12,085 nucleotides of DNA from Legionellaceae bacterium UBA2794. GTDB lineage: Bacteria > Pseudomonadota > Gammaproteobacteria > Legionellales > Legionellaceae. The first letter of the stretch is position 1. Each line of letters begins with the position of its first letter. The notes below the pieces were generated by a model, which was not told the DNA's origin, searched no databases, and worked only from the letters and a program-made list of their open reading frames with translations. The DNA lies in NCBI GenBank assembly GCA_002352055.1, contig DEHS01000031.1, forward strand, positions 1 through 12,085. The letters are read 5' to 3'. Below, piece by piece: positions 6,050 to 12,085 of this stretch. The translations under genes were made by a program, and so were the position numbers.

Positions 6050-8533
6050 ATGGCTAAATCTTATGTCTTTTATGTACATGGAATGACTTGTGTCAGTTGC
6101 AGTGGAATGATTCAATCTATTCTTGAGAATACAGATTTATCAACACTTGGATTAAGCCCACTCAAAAAATTCAATGTAGATATTAGTGCAGAAGATCCCA
6201 AAGAAGTTGTTATAACGCTTCACAATGACACGGAAATTAGTGATTCTGGATGGCAAAAACTTAGAGAATTAATTGAGGAGCTCGGCTTTAGATGTGAAAA
6301 CTCTGATTATCTTCCTAATCACAGAGAATTATCGACTAAACCGGACATTAAAGATGAATCTGTTAATATCAATTACCAGCACCCCCTAACCCAATGGTTA
6401 AAATCACATTGGTTTCTTGGCAGTGTCGGTACCATTAGTGGTATTACTTTACTCGCGATCGGACTTATATTTCCTGTTATTCCCCTAGAAATTATGATTG
6501 GCCTTGCCGCATTCAGCACAGCATTAACTTTAGCGCTTGGTGCCAACTCATACAAAGATGCATGGAAAAAACTGGTTAAAGCTAATGGGTTAACCATGGA
6601 CTCACTTTTTACCATTAGCACCATATCTGTTCTGATAGTATCAGTATTATCTTTTTTTATTCCATGGCTACCCATGATGTTCGAAACTGGATTGCTGATT
6701 TATGGTTTCCGCCATATAGGACTTGCTATTGAAGAGCGTTTGAAAAAAAACATCAGATCCACGCGATTTGAAGACAGATTGCCCGAAAAAATAATTCGCG
6801 TTGGTGAAGAGAAGCAAGAAGAAATCTTACTAAGCCTAATCAACCCCTCAGATACTATAATTATTGAGGAAGGTGCTGTCATTCCTGTAGATGGCATGAG
6901 CAAAAATGATCATTTAATATATGATACGATTATTACCGGAGCAATTACCCCTACATTTTATCCGGCTGGAAGCAATGTTCTTGCAGGAATGAAAGTGGCT
7001 CAAGGTTCAGGTCAACTCCACCTTACCGTAAAGAACAGCTTGGATAATTCCTACTTAAAGTCATTAGATAAACAGATTTCCGAATCCATTAAAAATAAAG
7101 CTCCTATAGAAATCAAAACAGCTAAAATACTAACCTATTTTATTCCCTCAGTTATAGGGCTGGCTCTGGTCTCGGGATTTCTGATCAGCCTTTTTTTTCC
7201 TATAGCGTTAGCTATCCAAACTGCAGTGTCGATTCTGGTTAGTGCTTGTCCTTGCACTTTAGGTCTTATCATTCCTTTGGCAGTAAAAACGGGAATGTTT
7301 AAAGCAGCAAAGCAAGGAGTTCTTTTTAAGGATTCTGCAAAACTGCAATACGCCAATCAAATTGACACTGTGGTATTTGATTTAAACGGCACATTAACCC
7401 AAGGAATTCCGACAGTTAAGGATTATCAGGTTTTATCAAAGTCTGGGATTTCACGATCTTATTTTTTAAAAATTTCGGCTGCTCTAGAACAAAAAACCCC
7501 CCATCCTGTAGGTAAAGCAATTTGGAAAAGTGCTGCAAAACCTGAAAAAAATCCAGAGGTAACTCATGCGAAACAACACGCTCTGGGGGCTGAAGGTTTA
7601 ATTGATGGTAAGCGTTACTTAATTGGTGGTACAGCGTTAATGAAGGAGAACAACGTCTCTCTAACTTCTGTCGATAATATAGTTTTGGAAACTGGAGACA
7701 GCTTGGTTTTTTTAGCTGAGGCTTTGGATAATGAAGCGCATCTTATCGGCTATATCGTAATAACAGACCCTTTACGTGATGATGCGATACACACTATTAA
7801 TGCCCTGAAAAAAATGGGGAAAGAAGTTCATATCTGTACCGGCGCTGATCAAAAAACTGCCGAGCGTTATGCGCAAAAATTAGAAATAAAACATATATGT
7901 GCCAATGCAAGGGCCAATAAAGAATATAACGCCAAACTAGAATACATAAAAATGTTAAAAAATCAAAAGCGAAAAGTGGCTATGGTCGGAGATGCAGGCA
8001 ATGATGCAGCAGCAGTTGCTGAAAGCGATTTTGGATTCGCAGTGCTCTCACCTGATTGTGACCATGTAACCAAGGATCGGGCTAGTGCAGTGATTCAACG
8101 AAACTCTTTGCTTACCGTTGCGACTGCTTTTGCGATATCAAAACAAGCAGTAAGAAACATTAATCAGAATTTAATACTTAGCGTGGGTTATAATTTAGCA
8201 GCCATCTCTCTTTCAGGTGGATTATTGCTGGCGCTTGGGATTACTTTAAATCCAGCTGTGGGCGTTGTATTAATGACAGTGCAAGCATGTATTGTTTTAT
8301 TAAATGTTTATCGCTTTAAAAAACAGCCTATAGCACATTTAGAAAATCCAGATATTTTGACATCCAACTTTCCTGAAATATCGTCGCATAAAAAAATGAG
8401 TCAACATCTAGAATTTAATCATCCAATCGAAAGCCCATTTTTAGAACCCCCAGCGGCTAAAACTGTTCCAGCAATTTTTAATCAATTACCAGTACATTTA
8501 GAGGATAAAGAAATTTCTCTTCGCTTAATTTAG
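6050..8533 (+). CDS. Divergent P1B-type heavy-metal (copper-like) ATPase with altered catalytic motifs
   Basis: 827 residues. P1B ATPases move soft metal ions across the inner membrane through an aspartyl-phosphate cycle. Domain order is complete. There is an HMA metal-binding domain (GMTCVSC, Cys14 and Cys17), four membrane segments (about 121-226), an actuator domain (PVDG at 279-282), and the metal-site helix with CPC (400-402). The phosphorylation/nucleotide domains follow (Asp444, HP at 485-486, GDAGND at 647-652), then two last helices with YN (714-715) and Met742. CPC, YN and Met fit a Cu(I)-type site. Several motifs deviate: actuator TGE is TGA (296-298), DKTGT is DLNGT (444-448), TGDN is TGAD (597-600), and the usual SS four residues after the Met is QA. 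A 71-residue polar, Pro-rich tail (757-827) follows the last helix. Start: the frame also has an ATG at 6020, but 6050 gives the usual short lead into the HMA domain and has GAG upstream. The reading frame is otherwise intact. No copper regulator or chaperone gene is adjacent. Confidence 0.87.
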   Translation: MAKSYVFYVHGMTCVSCSGMIQSILENTDLSTLGLSPLKKFNVDISAEDPKEVVITLHNDTEISDSGWQKLRELIEELGFRCENSDYLPNHRELSTKPDIKDESVNINYQHPLTQWLKSHWFLGSVGTISGITLLAIGLIFPVIPLEIMIGLAAFSTALTLALGANSYKDAWKKLVKANGLTMDSLFTISTISVLIVSVLSFFIPWLPMMFETGLLIYGFRHIGLAIEERLKKNIRSTRFEDRLPEKIIRVGEEKQEEILLSLINPSDTIIIEEGAVIPVDGMSKNDHLIYDTIITGAITPTFYPAGSNVLAGMKVAQGSGQLHLTVKNSLDNSYLKSLDKQISESIKNKAPIEIKTAKILTYFIPSVIGLALVSGFLISLFFPIALAIQTAVSILVSACPCTLGLIIPLAVKTGMFKAAKQGVLFKDSAKLQYANQIDTVVFDLNGTLTQGIPTVKDYQVLSKSGISRSYFLKISAALEQKTPHPVGKAIWKSAAKPEKNPEVTHAKQHALGAEGLIDGKRYLIGGTALMKENNVSLTSVDNIVLETGDSLVFLAEALDNEAHLIGYIVITDPLRDDAIHTINALKKMGKEVHICTGADQKTAERYAQKLEIKHICANARANKEYNAKLEYIKMLKNQKRKVAMVGDAGNDAAAVAESDFGFAVLSPDCDHVTKDRASAVIQRNSLLTVATAFAISKQAVRNINQNLILSVGYNLAAISLSGGLLLALGITLNPAVGVVLMTVQACIVLLNVYRFKKQPIAHLENPDILTSNFPEISSHKKMSQHLEFNHPIESPFLEPPAAKTVPAIFNQLPVHLEDKEISLRLI

Positions 8534-8637
8534 TTAAAGGGAGCTTCGGTTACAGTATTTCAATTGGTGTTTTAAATTGGTCTTTATTAATAAATCAGTG
8601 ATGTAAACAACCCTAAGCTTAGGTGATTTAGAACGAA

Positions 8638-8745
8638 CTGGATTGCTTCGTCGCTTCGCTCCTCGCAACGACATTTTAAATACCATATGTTCGAGTGTTA
8701 TTGTTCTCCAGTCGTTGCGGGAAGCGAAGCGACGAAGCAATCCAG
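8638..8745. repeat. Long inverted repeat (35-bp arms, 38-bp spacer) in the convergent gap
   Basis: The left arm 8638-8672 (starts CTGGATTGCTTCGTCGC) and right arm 8711-8745 (ends GACGAAGCAATCCAG) match at 33 of 35 positions. The sequence is the widespread bacterial palindromic repeat whose spurious translation reads SLRGAKRRSNP, which accounts for the protein-like frame seen on the minus strand here. It sits between the stops of the ATPase gene (8533) and the Sel1 gene (8913), where it may limit convergent read-through. The rest of 8534-8912 holds only small palindromes (TTTATTAATAAA at 8583-8594, CCTAAGCTTAGG at 8612-8623). I see no gene and no conventional terminator with a T-run. Confidence 0.85.
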
Positions 8746-8912
8746 AAATGAGCTTATTGGTTAGAAATAAGTTTATTATTTTACAAACCGTCACACCAAG
8801 GAGCCTCAAATTGGTATGACGAATGATAAGTGTGGAACTCAGGTACATAAGCACGAAAGAGAAATTATCAATAAAAGCCCTAATACCCAATTGAAAATTT
8901 ACTCAACTAAAT

Positions 8913-10829
8913 TCATACATAATTATTTACTCTGTTTAAATTTTCCTGCAAGTTTTCCAAACTCAAAAAACTACCATGTCCCTGTCGTGTTTTAAAAAAT
9001 CCACGTTGTACTGCGAAGAATTGATGTAGCAAGGGAGGGGAAGTGTTTTCTTTTTCAGTAAAATCCAGGGCTTCACGTAGTTTAACTTCAAGTACCTCAT
9101 TGGTTAAGGTTCTCATATAGGTTAGGGTTTGCTCTTTATGCTTTGCAAGAATCCTTAAACCTTCGCGATTAATAATTTTATTAGCACTCAAAGCCTTATA
9201 TATCTTTTCCCCACTGTTTGGTTGTGTCAATATTTCCCTGCACTCTTCCACACTTAAGATTTGATCTAAAGGATTATTATTATTTACTTCATTTATCCTA
9301 TTTAATTCATTAAACAAGGAGCTGTTTTTGTGAATTTGACTTAATATATTCCTATTACCGAGTATGTCTGTGAGACTTATACCATGCTTCAATTTAATCA
9401 AAATGTCATTTGCAGTATCTAATGAATCCTGGCATATTTTTTTAAATTCCGCCTTTAAGGACTGAGCCATAAAGCTTGTTACAGAGATGAATGTTTCGAT
9501 GACTTGAATTACGGAAGTGTTTTTTTGCTTATTATATTTATCAATAAATCGATTCAATCGAGCAATCTCATCAGGGCTATTTATATCAATCTCAATACCC
9601 TTTGCTTCTTTGCTCTCAATAGACCTTAAAGTATGCAAAAGCTTGGTCATATATTGTTGATCCTGACTTTTCTCATATGCTGCAAAATAAAGCTCGCAGG
9701 CACGCTCTTTTCTTTGAAGTATTTGTTCTGGAGATAAGCCATCAATAGGAAACTCCTTCATATTGCCCATTTCAAATAATTCTTTACTATTCAGCAGATC
9801 TGTATGTTCTAAAAAATTTTCAAATAGATCAAATGCGATAAATTTCTCATCTCTTAAACTTAGTTTAAAATTAAAATATATTTTCTCTATAGGCTCGTAA
9901 GTATTTTTTTTCTCTTCAACAAATTTTTTGAGAATCTCAAAATATGCCTTGCTATGAGGTAAATTATCTACGAGCCATGATAGTTGTCGGTATAAAATAG
10001 GCACTAAAACATTAAAATTAAAGGAATACAGTTCATCTGCTTTAGCTTTACCTTCATCACCATCTCGCAGATAAATCATGATGAGATAGGCTCGAGCCAA
10101 GTTATTTGTTTCATCTTTAACCAGTCGATTTAGCCCGTCTAAAACTTTAGGCCTCATTATTGTCGTCAATGAATACGCTTTAAAATACATTTCAGCTGCC
10201 AAGTCAGCATTACGCGGCTCGTCCCTTCCTGACGCGAACAGATCAGCACGTAAAACCAACGCCTGAATATTTCCCAGTTTATATGCTTGATCTAAAAGAG
10301 ATACTGCTCGACCATAATCTTTAGGTTCCCCTTCACCATTCAAAAGCATACTGGCTCTTTCCAACATTGCTTTTGCTGACTTAGCCGTAATAGCTTGTTC
10401 AAAACATGTAATTGCTTTTTTAAATTCTCGTTGAAACCTATAAGCTGTGCCTAAACGTGTGACCGCTTCCTGGTCACCTAAACCAATGGCTCGGTTATAT
10501 AATTTATGCACTTCTAAATAATTACGCGCTCCTCCATGTCCGTTTAAATGCATAGTCGCTCGATGAACCATTGCTTGAGGAATATTTTTTTCTATTGCCT
10601 GTTCAAAATATTGAATAGCCAACCCATAATTTTGATCAACACCATAACCCTTAAGATGCATGTATCCAAGTAGAGTTAGCTCGGCCCCATTTTTTTCTTG
10701 ATCGCCCTTGTTCTCAAAATATTTTTTAGCATACTCAATTTCTGCAGATTTCCAGACGTGATATATAATTTTATCAAGATGAGCAAATTTATCTTGCTCT
10801 AAGCATTGGTTAAATAACTCTTCAAACAT
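8913..10829 (-). CDS. Sel1-like repeat protein with a long uncharacterised helical C-terminus
   Basis: 638 residues. There is no signal peptide and no membrane segment, so it is probably cytoplasmic or secreted by a leaderless route. Sel1-like/TPR helical pairs cover roughly 48-223. They include LLGYMHLKGYGVDQNYGLAI, ATMHLNGHGGARNY, a more TPR-like unit (RLGTAYRFQREFKKAI), ASMLLNGEGEPKDYGRAV and ADLFASGRDEPRNADLA. Such repeats act as protein-interaction scaffolds. The remaining 400 or so residues are charged and helical and match nothing I recognise. In Legionella, Sel1 proteins include LpnE, EnhC and LidL, which act at the host interface, so an effector role is possible but inferred only from analogy. 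The ATG at 10829 is preferred over the in-frame ATG at 10850: GGGGA lies 6 nt upstream, and the consensus TATAAT promoter leaves only about 8 nt before 10850. Neighbours give no functional hint. Confidence 0.82.
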   Translation of the reverse strand: MFEELFNQCLEQDKFAHLDKIIYHVWKSAEIEYAKKYFENKGDQEKNGAELTLLGYMHLKGYGVDQNYGLAIQYFEQAIEKNIPQAMVHRATMHLNGHGGARNYLEVHKLYNRAIGLGDQEAVTRLGTAYRFQREFKKAITCFEQAITAKSAKAMLERASMLLNGEGEPKDYGRAVSLLDQAYKLGNIQALVLRADLFASGRDEPRNADLAAEMYFKAYSLTTIMRPKVLDGLNRLVKDETNNLARAYLIMIYLRDGDEGKAKADELYSFNFNVLVPILYRQLSWLVDNLPHSKAYFEILKKFVEEKKNTYEPIEKIYFNFKLSLRDEKFIAFDLFENFLEHTDLLNSKELFEMGNMKEFPIDGLSPEQILQRKERACELYFAAYEKSQDQQYMTKLLHTLRSIESKEAKGIEIDINSPDEIARLNRFIDKYNKQKNTSVIQVIETFISVTSFMAQSLKAEFKKICQDSLDTANDILIKLKHGISLTDILGNRNILSQIHKNSSLFNELNRINEVNNNNPLDQILSVEECREILTQPNSGEKIYKALSANKIINREGLRILAKHKEQTLTYMRTLTNEVLEVKLREALDFTEKENTSPPLLHQFFAVQRGFFKTRQGHGSFLSLENLQENLNRVNNYV

Positions 10830-10864
10830 TCGCCATCCCCAGAGAGACATCTTTAAAACTAATT

Positions 10865-10870
10865 ATTATA
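10865..10870 (-). promoter_or_regulatory. -10 box of the Sel1-repeat gene
   Basis: The minus strand reads a perfect TATAAT at 10865-10870, within TTATATAATAA. Seventeen bases upstream there is no good -35 (ATTAAA). A small hairpin GTCTT-ATTA-AAGAC (10902-10915) lies just upstream and could be an operator. Transcription would start near 10858, about 29 nt before the preferred ATG at 10829. Confidence 0.45.
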
Positions 10871-10974
10871 TAAAACTTAGCTTAAGGTTTAATTAAACAA
10901 GGTCTTATTAAAGACAAATTAATCAAATTTTACCATAAAGGAAACGATTTAACTCCTTAGAAATAATAGAAAGG

Positions 10975-11058
10975 ACCCCCAGCGCTACTAAAATTTAGGT
11001 GGATCTTCCTAATATTGGAGTTAATACAGAATTTACTGAGAAAGAAATAGCTGGGGGT
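10975..11058. repeat. 84-bp element bounded by perfect 9-bp inverted repeats (possible MITE or structured RNA)
   Basis: ACCCCCAGC (10975-10983) and GCTGGGGGT (11050-11058) are perfect inverted copies around 66 bases, and stand out as GC-rich in an AT-rich gap. Inside, CTAAAATTTAG (10988-10998) and TTAGG/CCTAA can form smaller hairpins, the latter with GGA in its loop. No clear target-site duplication flanks it (AGGA versus AAGG). It lies 41-124 bp after the GT9 stop, so on the minus strand it is in the 3' untranslated region. No T-run follows that would make it an ordinary terminator. The remainder of 10830-11098 holds only the Sel1 promoter region. Confidence 0.45.
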
Positions 11059-11098
11059 AAGGTTATAAATGAATAAAAGGATCTTCTATTATAAAAAA

Positions 11099-12085
11099 TT
11101 AGTCGAAAATATGACTTAACTTCTCCATTACTTCGGGTACGGTAATTAATTGCATGGCCTCATTTCCATGGACGTGTGTGCCCCAGCTGTGCGCCTCATA
11201 AGTCAACCCGAGAACCTGTTTCACTGCCTCTGGATAGCGGTTAACAGCAAGATGTTTAAACGTGTAAGGGCCTGAAATAAACGGATTGGTGACAGCATGT
11301 AACGCCACCACGGGTGTATTGACCGCAGCCGCCATGTGCGAGGGTCCCGTATCAGGGCAAAGGACCGCTTTCGCTTGACTAATCACTGCCAGCAATTGTT
11401 TGGGACGGGTTTTACCTACCAGACTTATCGCAGGTATCTGCTCCATAATGTGCTGAGCCAATTTTTGATCATATTCTCCCGGACCACCGGTAATCACTAT
11501 TTTAACCTGCCATTTATCCTGAGCTTGCTTAAGCACTTCGATGTAGCGGTCAAGGGGCCAACTCCGCTCAGGTTTACTTGCAGCGGGATTAATTACCAGA
11601 ATAGGTCCATCCTGAGGCAAGTGTTGCTCGGCCCATTCATAATCTGCAGCAGTAATCGGTAAATTCCACTGAATTTCTTTTTTGGTCACACCTAAAGGCT
11701 CGGCGAACTTTAAAAACCCTTCTAGAGTGTGATCTTTCCCAGGAGTGATTTTCTCTTTAACAACCCAACGGTGCCCATCATTAGCGCGATGATTGTCATA
11801 CCCTATTTTTCGTGTTGCCTTAATTAAGGGATATAACAGATTGGTTCTAAAACTTGCCTGAGGTGCGAGCAGTACATCAAAATGTCGCTGCTGCATCAAT
11901 TTTTTAAACTGCCAAAAATCACTTAACGAATTGGGTTTTTTTATCACAATAAATTCCACCCCATCCATTCCCTCAACCAGATCATAGGCTGGCCTTGAAA
12001 TAATCCAGGTTAATTTGGCCTGTGGTAGGTGCTGTTGCAAGGTACGGATTAACGGAACCATCATTAAAACATCGCCTAATGCAGA
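11099..12085 (-). CDS. GT9 glycosyltransferase, ADP-heptose:LPS heptosyltransferase family (5' end outside the window)
   Basis: 328 residues are visible. The frame stays open to the right edge, so the apparent Met at 12064 is internal. Seven more codons read SALGDVL, giving the family's N-terminal S-x-x-GDV-L...P signature, and only about 8-10 residues should be missing. GT9 enzymes transfer heptose (or related sugars) from an ADP donor to the lipopolysaccharide core on the cytoplasmic side of the inner membrane. Two Rossmann-like halves are seen. The second half has NPAASKPERSWP (visible residues 166-177), TGGPGE (199-204), the VGKT segment and DTGPSHMAAA (245-254), the nucleotide-sugar-site motif of this family, followed by TNPFISGPY. 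Length fits WaaC/WaaF (about 330-350). The sub-type cannot be decided. The core of L. pneumophila is reported to lack heptose, so if the host is a Legionella the donor or acceptor may differ. Confidence 0.88.
   Translation of the reverse strand, partial: SALGDVLMMVPLIRTLQQHLPQAKLTWIISRPAYDLVEGMDGVEFIVIKKPNSLSDFWQFKKLMQQRHFDVLLAPQASFRTNLLYPLIKATRKIGYDNHRANDGHRWVVKEKITPGKDHTLEGFLKFAEPLGVTKKEIQWNLPITAADYEWAEQHLPQDGPILVINPAASKPERSWPLDRYIEVLKQAQDKWQVKIVITGGPGEYDQKLAQHIMEQIPAISLVGKTRPKQLLAVISQAKAVLCPDTGPSHMAAAVNTPVVALHAVTNPFISGPYTFKHLAVNRYPEAVKQVLGLTYEAHSWGTHVHGNEAMQLITVPEVMEKLSHIFD

Noticed and set aside
8534..8890. 118-codon minus-strand frame in the gap after the ATPase gene
   Set aside because: Its centre is the translated palindromic repeat (SLRGAKRRSNP). 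It has no domain-like sequence elsewhere and abuts the ATPase stop.
10953..10972. Possible LetA-type box (TNAGAAATTTCTNA) for an RsmY/Z-like small RNA
   Set aside because: Only the left half (TTAGAAAT) matches. The right half is absent and no T-run terminator follows.
11069..11119. 16-codon + strand ORF (MNKRIFYYKKLVENMT) with GGGGGTAAGG upstream
   Set aside because: It overlaps the 3' end of the GT9 gene on the other strand, and its RBS is the arm of the inverted repeat, so it is likely chance.

Overview
The window looks like a chromosomal segment of a low-GC gammaproteobacterium, most plausibly a Legionella or another member of the Legionellales. This rests on AT-rich codon use, a Sel1-repeat protein with a long unassigned helical C-terminus, and interspersed palindromic repeats. 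No rRNA or tRNA gene or taxonomic marker is present, so the assignment is an inference.

Layout, left to right. The 3' end of an unrecognised + strand gene (3-92) is closed by a good intrinsic terminator (113-145). Next comes a minus-strand block: mltA (lytic transglycosylase, 164-1360), a FUSC-family inner-membrane efflux protein (1587-3644), its HlyD/EmrA/AaeA-type membrane-fusion partner (3644-4639, overlapping the FUSC start by one base as TAATG), and a membrane protein of unknown function (4709-5623). A 426-bp divergent region (5624-6049) holds three copies of a GCATAAT motif next to the unknown membrane gene, a very short ORF with a strong ribosome-binding site, and a head-to-head pair of GTAG-type REP hairpins. 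The hairpins differ only at base-paired positions. A + strand P1B-type heavy-metal ATPase follows (6050-8533). The 379-bp convergent gap 8534-8912 contains an inverted repeat with 35-bp arms. The Sel1-repeat gene (8913-10829) and a GT9 (heptosyltransferase-family) gene that runs off the right edge (11099 to beyond 12085) are both on the minus strand. They are separated by 269 bp holding a perfect 9-bp inverted repeat around 66 bases.

How the genes may work together. The FUSC and HlyD genes form one translationally coupled unit, expected to export small, probably aromatic-acid-like or cationic compounds across the envelope. No outer-membrane TolC partner is encoded here. The upstream membrane protein lies 69 bp before this unit and could be co-transcribed, although a promoter-like sequence in the gap suggests partial independence. 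MltA and the GT9 enzyme are envelope housekeeping functions.

The most unusual item is the metal ATPase. It has the full domain order and several metal-site residues, but several catalytic motifs are altered: TGE is TGA, DKTGT is DLNGT, TGDN is TGAD, and the last transmembrane segment lacks its usual SS. It also carries a 71-residue C-terminal tail. Either its cycle is modified or it is no longer a pump. I did not find a CRISPR array, phage or integrase gene, toxin-antitoxin pair or recognisable defence system.
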